A stretch of 47,945 nucleotides of DNA from Lachnospiraceae bacterium. GTDB taxonomy: Bacteria > Bacillota > Clostridia > Lachnospirales > Lachnospiraceae. This document shows, in pieces, positions 8,311 to 16,163 of this stretch. Below the pieces are notes generated by a model that was not told the DNA's origin, did not search any database, and worked only from the letters and a program-made list of their open reading frames with translations. The DNA is taken from assembly GCA_017465845.1 (NCBI GenBank), contig JAFTVH010000151.1, positions 1-47,945 of the forward strand. Reading direction: 5' to 3'. Position 1 is the stretch's first letter. Every line of letters starts with the position of its first letter. Position numbers and translations under genes: made by a program.

Positions 8311-9857
8311 TATACAGCCCTCCTTATCCGTTTTTCAGGTATCCAAAAACGCTCCTCAACGTGTCCGTCATGGAATACATAAGAGATAACGCCGCCTTCA
8401 AGCACCCTGACTTGCTTTATCCGCTCTTCAAAGATTTTTCCATCTAATTCAGCAAGCCCTAACACCTCCGCAGTAAGCTGCTCTAACTTTTCCTCCGATA
8501 GCGGCTTTGCATCACATTGCGCTTTTCCCTTTTTGACATGAGTTTTGCATGACCATGTTCTGTCATTTTTTCTGTGTATATAAAATGCCCCGCATTTACC
8601 ACATACCACGCCCTGACTCAGTACATAATCCTTGCTTCTGCTACACTCCGGCCATCTTCTTTCTTCGATATGCCCGTCAAAGAATAGGAAAGAAAGCGTA
8701 TTGTTCTGAAGCATCCTTATCTCCTTGATTTTTTTCCAAAACACCTCGCAATCAAATTCTGCAAGGCCAATGACCTCCGCCGTAAGTTCTCGCAAAATGC
8801 TTTCTGGTATTGCCTTAGAATCACATGCCACCTTACCCTTTAACATATAATTACGGCAAACCCATGTCTCTTCCTTATTGCGATGGGTACAATGCCCACC
8901 ACAGATACCACATACAATCCGCCCACTAAATGGTAGGTCATAGTTATAGGCTGCCTCCTCCTTCCTGCGTTCTCGCTCCTCGAAAATTCTTTTTTGCGTT
9001 TCCCGGCTAATGATGGCTTCATGACTATCTTTCACATAATATTGTGGACGGTCACCATTATTAATCTTCTTTACTTTGGTAATAGGGTCTTCCACAAAGG
9101 TCTTTTGTAAAAGTACATCCCCTACTACCTTCTCATTACAAAGAATCCTCAGAATACGTGTACCCGAAATTGGTTTCCCGCGCCTCCCCACGGCTCCGGC
9201 TGCAGCAAAGGTGCTTTCTATCTCCTCAAGCTCTGCCCCTGCCAGATACATATCAGCAGCCATGCGGAGCAATTCCGCCTCCTCCGGGACGATTACCAGC
9301 TTACTATTCACCTGACGGAATCCAAACATATGTACCGACCATAGAAGACCGTGTTTAAAGTTATCTTCAATATGCCACTTGATATTCTGAGATACAGAAC
9401 GTGCTTCCTCCTCCGCATAAGCAGCGAGGAGGGTAAGCACAAGCTCTCCCTCCTCTCCAAGCGTATGGATATTCTGTTCTTCAAAGTATACATCAATACC
9501 AAGAGACCGCAGCTCTCTTACGGTCACTAAGGTTGTTACCGTATTGCGGGCGAACCGGCTGATAGACTTTGTAATGATCATATCAATCTTGCCCGCCCGG
9601 CAATCCGCCAACAGCCTTTGGAAATCGCCACGGGAATCCTTCGTGCCGGAAAGAGCTTCATCCACATATACGCCTACATATTCCCAATCGTTTCTGCTCT
9701 GGATAAGCGCACTATAGGAACTGACCTGAGCCGCTAATGAATGAAGCATTGCATCTTTACCACAGGATACTCTCGCATAGGCGGCTACACGCTTTTTCTT
9801 TGGTGTTTTCTGTATAGCCGTAAAATTTACTTGGTTAATCTTGCGATTCATATTCAT
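8310..9857 (-). CDS. Large serine recombinase with duplicated zinc-ribbon module
   Basis: A 515-residue large serine recombinase with Ser31 in AAYARVSCG, VDEALSGTKDSRGDFQ and KSISRFARN. The recombinase domain (GTRILRILCNEKVVGDVLLQK) precedes the zinc region. Its C-terminal part is a tandem repeat: residues ~314-405 (CGICGG...C...C...LTAEVIGLAEFD...FFDGHIEERRW) are repeated at ~417-507 (CGKCGA...C...C...LTAEVLGLAELD...FHDGHVEERFW), so it carries two zinc ribbons and lacks the usual long coiled-coil. The ATG at 9857 is preceded by AGGAGGG; frames extending to 9938 are rejected. It is first of the three-recombinase operon and may act as a partner of the second, as CcrA/CcrB do in staphylococcal cassettes (inference). 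Confidence 0.9.
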   Translation of the reverse strand: MNMNRKINQVNFTAIQKTPKKKRVAAYARVSCGKDAMLHSLAAQVSSYSALIQSRNDWEYVGVYVDEALSGTKDSRGDFQRLLADCRAGKIDMIITKSISRFARNTVTTLVTVRELRSLGIDVYFEEQNIHTLGEEGELVLTLLAAYAEEEARSVSQNIKWHIEDNFKHGLLWSVHMFGFRQVNSKLVIVPEEAELLRMAADMYLAGAELEEIESTFAAAGAVGRRGKPISGTRILRILCNEKVVGDVLLQKTFVEDPITKVKKINNGDRPQYYVKDSHEAIISRETQKRIFEERERRKEEAAYNYDLPFSGRIVCGICGGHCTHRNKEETWVCRNYMLKGKVACDSKAIPESILRELTAEVIGLAEFDCEVFWKKIKEIRMLQNNTLSFLFFDGHIEERRWPECSRSKDYVLSQGVVCGKCGAFYIHRKNDRTWSCKTHVKKGKAQCDAKPLSEEKLEQLTAEVLGLAELDGKIFEERIKQVRVLEGGVISYVFHDGHVEERFWIPEKRIRRAV

Positions 9858-9865
9858 GTATATGC

Positions 9866-9890
9866 CCTCCTTTCTGGACACTGATGTTAT
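9866..9890 (-). repeat. Duplicated leader motif, copy 1 (before recombinase)
   Basis: 24 of 25 bases match 10403-10427. Each copy ends in the AGAAAGGAGG ribosome site of the following gene. Weaker similarity continues about 60 bases further upstream. Confidence 0.7.
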
Positions 9891-9939
9891 AGGAAGCCAC
9901 CCCGAAAAGAAAGCCTTTTCACCTGAAAATAACAACAAA

Positions 9940-9962
9940 AAAGGGCTATCATTTTGCCCTTT
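9940..9962 (-). terminator. Terminator after the HTH/zinc-ribbon gene
   Basis: AAAGGGC (9940-9946) pairs with GCCCTTT (9956-9962). Read leftward it runs into TTTTTTGTTGTTATTTT. Confidence 0.75.
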
Positions 9963-9991
9963 GTTTGTCCTCTAAATATAAGGAATTATTG

Positions 9992-10393
9992 CTATTTTTC
10001 TATTTCTTTTCCGAAGCGCGCGGCAATATAGCAGGCATGAGAGCAATACTTCCTTTTCTTGTTTCCATAGCTCTTAAACTCCACGCCGCAATGTACACAT
10101 ACCATAGGATAATATGCCTGCCGGTACACCAGTTCAGGATGCGCCTTCCACCATGCCCGGCGACAGGCATCATTACAAAACTTCTTTTCCTTATGTTTCG
10201 CCAGAATCACAAGTCTTTTCCCACATTGACGGCATACAGGAACATGTACCTTAGATGCAACTCCGGCTAAATCATTACGGCGGCAGAAACTTTTAACCGT
10301 ATTCTCCGATATTCCCAGCCGGGCGGCAATCTTACCATAGCCAAGCCCTTCCTTTCTCCAATAACGGATTTTCTCTTTATCTTTATTTGTCAT
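9992..10393 (-). CDS. HTH and double zinc-ribbon protein, putative regulator
   Basis: A 133-residue basic protein. The first ~45 residues form a helix-turn-helix of the sigma-region-4/resolvase type (GYGKIAARLGISENTVKSFC). Two cysteine pairs-of-pairs follow (CRQCGKR...FCNDAC and CVHCGVEF...YCSHAC), each a compact zinc ribbon. Such proteins are often found next to phage recombinases in Clostridia and are sometimes labelled sigma-like. Its leader repeats that of the neighbouring recombinase gene, which suggests common control. A DNA-binding, regulatory role is likely; the target is unknown. Confidence 0.75.
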   Translation of the reverse strand: MTNKDKEKIRYWRKEGLGYGKIAARLGISENTVKSFCRRNDLAGVASKVHVPVCRQCGKRLVILAKHKEKKFCNDACRRAWWKAHPELVYRQAYYPMVCVHCGVEFKSYGNKKRKYCSHACYIAARFGKEIEK

Positions 10394-10402
10394 ATACTAA
10401 AA

Positions 10403-10427
10403 CCTCCTTTCTGGGCACTGATGTTAT
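10403..10427 (-). repeat. Duplicated leader motif, copy 2 (before HTH gene)
   Basis: This is the second copy of the 25-base motif, including the GATAACATCAG block and the ribosome site. Upstream of it, GGACT/AGTCC can form a small hairpin. Confidence 0.7.
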
Positions 10428-10454
10428 CGGACTCCTTCATAAAAAGAAAGTCCT

Positions 10455-10691
10455 TTATACCAAAAAGCCCCCAAAAAAGGGCTGAAATTTCTCTTTTAAC
10501 TTTGCCTCTATTTGCAGAAAATCTGCCTCATTTATCACACCATTTTTCAGCATAGAGCGCCCTACCGCAAGGGCAGTCTGATATTTCATTTCCCGTTCAA
10601 ACTGCTCTGCAGTCATCGCCACCCCCGCATCCAGTTCCTCCGGCGATATTACCGGCATAGATAAATTGTTTTCTTTTCTTGTATCCGTCAT
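10455..10691 (-). CDS. Small SHOCT-like phage protein
   Basis: A 78-residue protein. The C-terminal half (ALAVGRSMLKNGVINEADF..IEAKLKEKF) resembles the short SHOCT module, a helical hairpin found at the ends of many proteins. The start follows a GGAGG-type site and the preceding terminator of the amidase gene. Function is unknown; its place between lysis genes and the recombinase cassette is the only context. Confidence 0.6.
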   Translation of the reverse strand: MTDTRKENNLSMPVISPEELDAGVAMTAEQFEREMKYQTALAVGRSMLKNGVINEADFLQIEAKLKEKFQPFFGGFLV

Positions 10692-10709
10692 GTACTATGC
10701 CTCCTATCC

Positions 10710-10735
10710 AAAAAAGGCGGCCCCGAAAGGCCGCC
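10710..10735 (-). terminator. Terminator of the lysis cassette
   Basis: GGCGGCC (10716-10722) pairs with GGCCGCC (10729-10735) around a CCGAAA loop. Read leftward it is followed by TTTTTT. Confidence 0.85.
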
Positions 10736-10739
10736 AACA

Positions 10740-11666
10740 TTACTCAGGTAACTTCAAAATCTGTCCGGCATAAATGGTATCCGAATCCAGTCCATTTAAC
10801 GCCATGATCTCCGGATACCGGGTGCCATCCCCTAACTCATTTTCGGCAATCTTCCAGAGGTTATCTCCGTCCTCAACCGTATAGCTTCGGTCAGCCTGCT
10901 TCCCCACATAGACTACATTGCCCATCGAATCAAAGACTGAGTATCCAACGAGCCCGTCTGCGCATCGTTTGGCATTCCCCAACTTTTTATAGGCACCTTT
11001 TTGAGAAGCACTATCAGCCCAGCTTTTGCGTACACGATACCATTCCACTTCGCCGCCCGAATCCAACTGCTCCTCCTTCTTACCGCTATCATTCATGGCA
11101 GCCTTAACCGCCCTGCGGAATCCGTTCATGGTATACCCCAAAGAAAGCCCCCTCCACAAATGCTCCGGGTCAGCATGATTTGAAGCAATCCCTCTGCCAT
11201 GCCCCTCGCTATGGCTCAAAATGACGCCATCCGCCAACGGGTCAAGTCCATACTGCGCACACAGATAAGCAAACAATTCCACAGCCGCATCATAGGTACG
11301 CTTTACCACAGCCATCGCTGCTTCCCTATCATAGCAGATAAAAGAAGAGCCCTCAGTATATTCAATACAGGCAGGCTCACACATTTCCACTCCGATATAA
11401 GAATTATTACCGCTCCCCTTACTCCCCTTACCGCAATGCCAGCCACGGTGATCCCAAGGAAGCGTCTGGAAAATCGAACCATCGTTCCCATCAATGAACG
11501 CATGGACGCAGGCACGGTCATACTCCGGGCTATTCCAATTCCCGATAAAGACCGAGGCTTTCGGCTGGCTGCACCCTACCGAGTGCAGCATGAGCCCCTT
11601 AACCTCAATCTTACGCCCTGCCGTATAGCAGGGGTTCTTTGTCAAAATACTTTCAACCAGCTTCAT
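10740..11666 (-). CDS. Endolysin: N-acetylmuramoyl-L-alanine amidase with LysM
   Basis: A 308-residue phage lysin. The N-terminal ~170 residues are an amidase_2 domain, with zinc-ligand candidates His in LMLHSVG and in SHSEGHGRGIASNHADPEHLW, and the GWHCG/NNSYIGVEMCE core. The middle segment (EWYRVRKSWADSASQKGAY...GYSVFDSMGNVVY) is a cell-wall-binding type seen in clostridial amidases. The last ~50 residues are a LysM peptidoglycan-binding motif (YTVEDGDNLWKIA...AGQILKLPE). ATG 11666 sits behind GGAGGGG; an in-frame ATG at 11678 overlaps the holin stop and is the alternative. With the holin it forms the lysis cassette. Confidence 0.92.
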   Translation of the reverse strand: MKLVESILTKNPCYTAGRKIEVKGLMLHSVGCSQPKASVFIGNWNSPEYDRACVHAFIDGNDGSIFQTLPWDHRGWHCGKGSKGSGNNSYIGVEMCEPACIEYTEGSSFICYDREAAMAVVKRTYDAAVELFAYLCAQYGLDPLADGVILSHSEGHGRGIASNHADPEHLWRGLSLGYTMNGFRRAVKAAMNDSGKKEEQLDSGGEVEWYRVRKSWADSASQKGAYKKLGNAKRCADGLVGYSVFDSMGNVVYVGKQADRSYTVEDGDNLWKIAENELGDGTRYPEIMALNGLDSDTIYAGQILKLPE

Positions 11667-11677
11667 ATTCCCCTCCA

Positions 11678-12097
11678 TTATTCTTCCTTCTCATGGTCTT
11701 TCAACTGCTCCAGAACGTCCTTCAATTTCTGTGGCACCGGGAGCCCCAGAAGGGAGACATTTTCCAGAATGCTAATGCCCTCGTTGGAAAGGTAGAAAAA
11801 GATTACCGCCGTGCGGATAACGCTGCCATTCTGAATAACATAGGCATCAATGATATGCCCCACCGCCACCAAAAAGAAGATAACTACCTTCTTAATAATG
11901 CCGTGGAAGCCTACCGTACTGGACAGCTTATGGTTTAAGATCGCAACCATTACCCCGGTCAAGTAGTCAATGACTACAAAGACAATCAAGGCATACAGAA
12001 AGCCATCCCATCCGCCAAGCACCGCACCCACTGCTCCGCCCAGAGCAGCAAAAGCATATTGCATCGTAGTAATAAAATCCCTCATGTTCTCATCCAT
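11678..12097 (-). CDS. Phage holin (toxin-secretion/Cph1 type)
   Basis: A 139-residue membrane protein with several hydrophobic segments (around ALGGAVGAVLGG, FLYALIVFVVIDYLTGV and KVVIFFLVAVGHIIDAYV) and a charged Lys/Glu-rich C-terminus. The IDYLTGVMVAILN motif is characteristic of the Cph1/TcdE-like holin family. It should form membrane lesions that release the amidase encoded just downstream. ATG 12097 is directly next to AAAGG; the in-frame ATG at 12085 has better spacing and may be the real start. Confidence 0.85.
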   Translation of the reverse strand: MDENMRDFITTMQYAFAALGGAVGAVLGGWDGFLYALIVFVVIDYLTGVMVAILNHKLSSTVGFHGIIKKVVIFFLVAVGHIIDAYVIQNGSVIRTAVIFFYLSNEGISILENVSLLGLPVPQKLKDVLEQLKDHEKEE

Positions 12098-12122
12098 CCT
12101 TTCTTAAATTTGAGTATGAAAA

Positions 12123-12152
12123 AAGCGGCTATCCCACCCAAGGAAACCGCTT
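12123..12152 (-). terminator. Terminator upstream of the holin gene
   Basis: AAGCGG (12123-12128) pairs with CCGCTT (12147-12152). Read leftward it runs into TTTTTTC. It would end leftward transcripts from the tail genes before the lysis cassette. Confidence 0.6.
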
Positions 12153-12250
12153 CATTCCAAATTTATTCGCTTGTATCTTTTGCCTAACTACCGTCCTAAA
12201 ATTTGTCTACTTTGCCAGACCGATACTGACTTGATGAAAGTACCGGTCTC

Positions 12251-12267
12251 ATGTAAGCTGACAACAC
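12251..12267 (+). repeat. Shared upstream motif, copy C (diverged)
   Basis: ATGTAAGCTGACAACAC resembles the ATGTAAGCTGTCACTCAC blocks before the plus-strand genes at 33891 and 34688. It lies 24 bases upstream of the SymE-like start and contains CTGACA, close to a -35 box. Confidence 0.45.
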
Positions 12268-12290
12268 TAAAAACAAAGGAGGTATTTCAT

Positions 12291-12563
12291 ATGAAATCAA
12301 AGAAAATCAAAGTAATCCGTTCCACCAAAACAAGGGTAAACCCAGACCCTCGCAGCTGCCAGTTCTATGTCCCGACACCTAAAATCCAGGTAGAAGGATA
12401 CTGGCTCGAAGCACTCGGCTTCCACATCGGGGACGAGGTACAGGTAGAATACGGAGAAGGAATCATTTCATTCCGTCCACTTCCCAAAGAACCTACCCCG
12501 TCTATGGTTGCTGAGACCAGCCGATATTCTACATCCAGAAAAAAATCCGCAAAAGCCAAGTAA
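12291..12563 (+). CDS. SymE-like small protein (AbrB-type fold)
   Basis: A 90-residue basic protein. The centre (PTPKIQVEGYWLEALGF..GDEVQVEYGEGIISFRPL) matches the SymE/AbrB-like swapped-hairpin pattern: a ligand strand, a 'WLE.AGF' helix, then a 'G..V.V....G.I.I.P' hairpin. E. coli SymE is an SOS-induced, RNA- or nucleoid-associated toxin held down by an antisense RNA. It has a strong site (AAAGGAGGT) and runs on the plus strand against the phage late genes. Its 3' end lies 20 bases from the end of the leftward tail gene, so read-through would give antisense RNA. The toxin role is inferred from the family. Confidence 0.7.
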   Translation: MKSKKIKVIRSTKTRVNPDPRSCQFYVPTPKIQVEGYWLEALGFHIGDEVQVEYGEGIISFRPLPKEPTPSMVAETSRYSTSRKKSAKAK

Positions 12564-12583
12564 GCACACAAAACTATATACCG

Positions 12584-13963
12584 TTATTCCGACTCTTCCG
12601 TCAGCGTATAGGTAATCTTCATGGTCTTATCTGCCGTCTTTACCACCGCTGACGGAAGATTGTTGATTGTAGCCAGATACGGTGTCAGCAGATGAATACT
12701 CCTGTAGTTTACAGTAAAGCTGAACAAAAACTGCTTCCACTGGAACACTGGCGTAGCAAGATAAGATATCTTGTCGTCCCCTTTGGTAAGCACCACCGTA
12801 TCATCAGCCAGTATCATGAACTCCTTCCCGAAAAGAATATCCTCTATCAATACCATGATGCAGTTAGGACTCGTACCATCCCCAATTCCATAATCATTTG
12901 TAGTGATCCCAAGAGAAATCAGGGTAATATCTGCCGGGTCATTCACATTAATCTTGTAAATACCTTTTCTGTTATATGCCAGTATATAAAGATACCCATT
13001 CCGGATGCATCCCCTTGAAGTCCGATTGCCATACGTCAATTCCTGTACACCAGCCTCCTCCAGATAGGTACTGGCCAGCGTCCATTTACCTTCTGTAAAA
13101 GAATAATCTGCCTTACTGATCTTTATCCAGTACACCGTAGCACTTCCGCTGCTGTTATACCGGTTTCCAAAACCATACCAATATCCATCCCGCCCATCAT
13201 AAAATGCTCCGTTCAGATTGATATAATCTACAAACTGGAATGTGGATGGCACAATAACGTGTTCCTCTAAGACTTCATAGGTGGAGCCATCCAGATTATC
13301 CGTAAGCCCAATCGCATGAATAGGCAAATGAACTTTATAAATATAGATACCCTCCGTAGTATATTTCATGGAATACATCAGTTCATTTTCTACATCCATC
13401 TCCACCGCCAGCATACACAGTATCCTGATCTCCGAAGCATGTCCTGAGATATCGTCCTGCTTCATCAAAAAGAATGGTGACGTATCATCATAAGTATTTC
13501 CATAGACCGCTGCCCCTCCCAAGTAGTTAGTAAGGGCTAATGCCGCAATCGTACCATTCGCCTGACTGGTCGCAAAATCCCATACGAACTTATATCCATT
13601 ATCAATCGCCATGCTCTCATTCAGATTCATGCTGCCACGCTTACTATCATCATAAGGATTTGTATTGTTGGACGCATACCCCATAGGAAGCTCGCTGCTT
13701 CCTATCAGTAACTTATCCCCATTTTCCTCCAGCGCCTCAGAAAAAAGCAGAATCCCGCCTAAGAGATTCGGACAGATCGGTACAAAATACTTATTAAAAT
13801 ACCTTAACGTCCGACTATTCGACATACTGTTGAACATTCCCATAGGATTATGATTGAAGAAAATATTTAACGCATTCGTCATCATATTTTCATGCTCAAC
13901 CGTTGTCACTTCCCCGGTATTCACATCCGTAAGCTCTATTGTTGTCTTTCCCTTTAATTTCAT
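12584..13963 (-). CDS. Phage tail-tip/baseplate protein, possibly receptor-binding
   Basis: A 459-residue protein rich in aromatic residues, Gly, Asn and Thr, with no signal peptide. The opening (MKLKGKTTIELTDVNTGEV...EHENMMTNALN) is typical of the last structural protein in Firmicute siphovirus tails. The rest has many beta-like YWYGFGNRYN / GIYKINV blocks suggestive of a beta-propeller. It is the last structural gene before the lysis cassette, the usual place for a receptor-binding or distal tail protein. The exact role is inferred from position. Confidence 0.65.
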   Translation of the reverse strand: MKLKGKTTIELTDVNTGEVTTVEHENMMTNALNIFFNHNPMGMFNSMSNSRTLRYFNKYFVPICPNLLGGILLFSEALEENGDKLLIGSSELPMGYASNNTNPYDDSKRGSMNLNESMAIDNGYKFVWDFATSQANGTIAALALTNYLGGAAVYGNTYDDTSPFFLMKQDDISGHASEIRILCMLAVEMDVENELMYSMKYTTEGIYIYKVHLPIHAIGLTDNLDGSTYEVLEEHVIVPSTFQFVDYINLNGAFYDGRDGYWYGFGNRYNSSGSATVYWIKISKADYSFTEGKWTLASTYLEEAGVQELTYGNRTSRGCIRNGYLYILAYNRKGIYKINVNDPADITLISLGITTNDYGIGDGTSPNCIMVLIEDILFGKEFMILADDTVVLTKGDDKISYLATPVFQWKQFLFSFTVNYRSIHLLTPYLATINNLPSAVVKTADKTMKITYTLTEESE

Positions 13964-13972
13964 CTCTGCCTC

Positions 13973-15784
13973 CTATTCAATCACCAGCGGATACCCAGCC
14001 ATGCGGAACTTCTGTACCGTTTCCGCTATACCCACCGGCTCCGGAACCGCCTGCTCCACAGATACCATATCCGAAAAGACTTTCAGCCCCACAGCCTCAG
14101 TAAGCCGCCATTTCGTAAAAGTATCCTCAATCACAATATTGCCATCCCATTCCGCCTCAGCCTCTGCCGCCATGCCCTGACCACTGATCGTAGCAATGCA
14201 GCCGCCAGCCTCAATCAATGCCGTACCGCCGGATACAGAAAAGTACACAGAAAAGTTATTCAGCAGATTCGGCAACACATTGCTCACCGGATAATACAGC
14301 GGAAACGTATGCTTCCCACTACCGTAAGTTTCTGTAGGATAGAACAACTCAATCTCTGTATCATTCAAAGTGTACCTTGCCCGAATTACTGCCCGGCCAT
14401 CCTCCTGCCAACTGACCGGAAGGTTCGCTTCCACAGATATCTCTACCGTTCCACTCTCTGCACTGCTATCCGGCACGGGAATAGTAATCGTACCGCTGGC
14501 CGCTGCTTCCCTTGTCACTGCATCGGCGGATACTTCCAGAATCACCAGCCCGATAAACTCTGCCTGCGTTATCTCCCCGGCAACAAAATCAATGCTAATT
14601 ACCTTTACTTCTGTTTCCGACACTTCAAAGTCCTTGGCGTTGGTAAAAGAAAAGAAACCAATCTTTCCATATTCTATCTGGTTCAGCAATCCGGCGATAT
14701 TCTTATCATTCTTACTTTTCGCCTGAGAAAGCCTCGGGTTCTTTCCCACACATTTCAGCGTCTGCTTTCCGCCAAGCTTACACTGACAGGAAGTAATGCA
14801 GGTAATCTTTTCCGCATCCGCCTGCCCTCCACTGAACCTAAGGATATCCCCCAAGTCCAAAGCCGGATTGCCTATTGTCTCGGAATCAAAAGGCACATAG
14901 TTTATCACAGAAATGTCCGCGAGGATATTCTCGCACAACTGCGTTCTGGTCTCTTCCAGACCAAATTGTAAAAACGGGTTGGAACCCAGATTCATAGTAA
15001 GCCCATCGTCCGCCTCCAACCCATAATACTCCGCTTTCTGCGTCCGCAGGTTGGTAGAACTGATCGCCGTATACCGTGTAATGAAATCAGAAAAGCTGCT
15101 GCGAAACCGCCGCTTTCCTGTAATCTCCATGACCGGATCACTACCATATTTCCGAAGCTCCAGCTTCCCCTCACGATTCATCACAAAGAAACCGCCCAAT
15201 ACCTGCCCTATATAGAACAGCACATCCCGGTAAGTTTCTATATCATTCTCCGTATAGATGGAAAGAAGCGTGGAGCCGTTTGCCATTCCCTCTATCTCTT
15301 CCTGCGTATGTGCAAGCTCTACACCACAGGCCTCGCAACAAAAAGCAATGATCTGATAAGCATTACCCGCTGTCTCAAAACCTCCGAAGTCCTTTTCAAA
15401 CCGTAGCATATAATCGTATGCCTTAATTTCCAGACACTTTACGCTACGGTTCGCCTCGCTTACTTCAAAGATACCCATAGGAACTCCCTCATATGTTCCG
15501 TCCGCCAGAAGCAGATGATAGAATAACTCAATAGTAGCCCCTTCCATAGTATACCGGTCAATATCCGTAAGTAATGTAATCCCCATCTCCGCAGCATACA
15601 CCGTACCAAGCTCTATCTCCGTACTACCGCAGCACTGGGAAGAAATATAACCGCTTCCCTTCAAGATATCCTTCTGGGTAAATTCCACCACATCCCCGGT
15701 ATTTGTTACGATTCTTCCAGTCCAGTAGTAACGTCTGCTATTCGATTGTACTGCCTCTAAAAAAGCATTAGAAACCGGATACAT
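13973..15784 (-). CDS. Phage tail hub/baseplate protein
   Basis: A 603-residue protein. The N-terminal ~350 residues (YYWTGRIVTNTGDVVEFTQKDI, ELGTVYAAEMGITL, then a tail-hub-like region) resemble the tail proteins encoded after Dit-like genes in clostridial phages. The C-terminal part is Thr/Ser/Val-rich beta sequence. The start ATG 15784 has a perfect AAGGAGGTGG site; longer frames into the upstream gene are rejected. It follows the 120-residue tail gene by 14 bases. It likely forms the ring or hub at the tail tip. Confidence 0.7.
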   Translation of the reverse strand: MYPVSNAFLEAVQSNSRRYYWTGRIVTNTGDVVEFTQKDILKGSGYISSQCCGSTEIELGTVYAAEMGITLLTDIDRYTMEGATIELFYHLLLADGTYEGVPMGIFEVSEANRSVKCLEIKAYDYMLRFEKDFGGFETAGNAYQIIAFCCEACGVELAHTQEEIEGMANGSTLLSIYTENDIETYRDVLFYIGQVLGGFFVMNREGKLELRKYGSDPVMEITGKRRFRSSFSDFITRYTAISSTNLRTQKAEYYGLEADDGLTMNLGSNPFLQFGLEETRTQLCENILADISVINYVPFDSETIGNPALDLGDILRFSGGQADAEKITCITSCQCKLGGKQTLKCVGKNPRLSQAKSKNDKNIAGLLNQIEYGKIGFFSFTNAKDFEVSETEVKVISIDFVAGEITQAEFIGLVILEVSADAVTREAAASGTITIPVPDSSAESGTVEISVEANLPVSWQEDGRAVIRARYTLNDTEIELFYPTETYGSGKHTFPLYYPVSNVLPNLLNNFSVYFSVSGGTALIEAGGCIATISGQGMAAEAEAEWDGNIVIEDTFTKWRLTEAVGLKVFSDMVSVEQAVPEPVGIAETVQKFRMAGYPLVIE

Positions 15785-15798
15785 CCGAAACCACCTCC

Positions 15799-16161
15799 TT
15801 AAAACTCCCTGAGCGCAAAGGACACCGTCCATAACCCCTTATAGGAAGTATCCTTTTCCAGCTTTGCCTTAAAGCCCTCCATATACATCTCCGTATTCTT
15901 AAGCTCCGCCGTTTCCGTATCAAAATAATCCACCGCCAGCTTATCCATCTTAGAATAAGCCGTCAGGGCTTTCAGCCACTTAGCCGTAACGGAGAAAGAG
16001 ACTGTAATGGTAACAACCCCCTGCCTTACCACATCCCTCTGTGTAGTACCCGCCTCCGTCTCTCCACTGCTTTCCGCCTCCACCGTAGCAAGACCGATAT
16101 CGTATGAATCCGGCAGAGGAAGTGCCACACCGTCAAATTTCAGATATTCAAAAAATGCCAT
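15799..16161 (-). CDS. Small distal tail protein (DUF6711-like)
   Basis: A 120-residue protein (MAFFEYLKFDGVALPLPDSYDIG ... GLWTVSFALREF) with the pattern of small tail-tip adaptor proteins. It is two bases after the tape measure stop and just before the hub gene, the usual Dit-adjacent position. I recognise the family pattern but not a proven function. Confidence 0.6.
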   Translation of the reverse strand: MAFFEYLKFDGVALPLPDSYDIGLATVEAESSGETEAGTTQRDVVRQGVVTITVSFSVTAKWLKALTAYSKMDKLAVDYFDTETAELKNTEMYMEGFKAKLEKDTSYKGLWTVSFALREF

Positions 16162-16163
16162 GT

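Noticed and set aside
13854-14180. Plus-strand frames opposite the tail genes (also 16873-17358 and 17761-18510)
   Set aside because: They are antisense to long structural genes, with amino-acid composition typical of reversed coding sequence.
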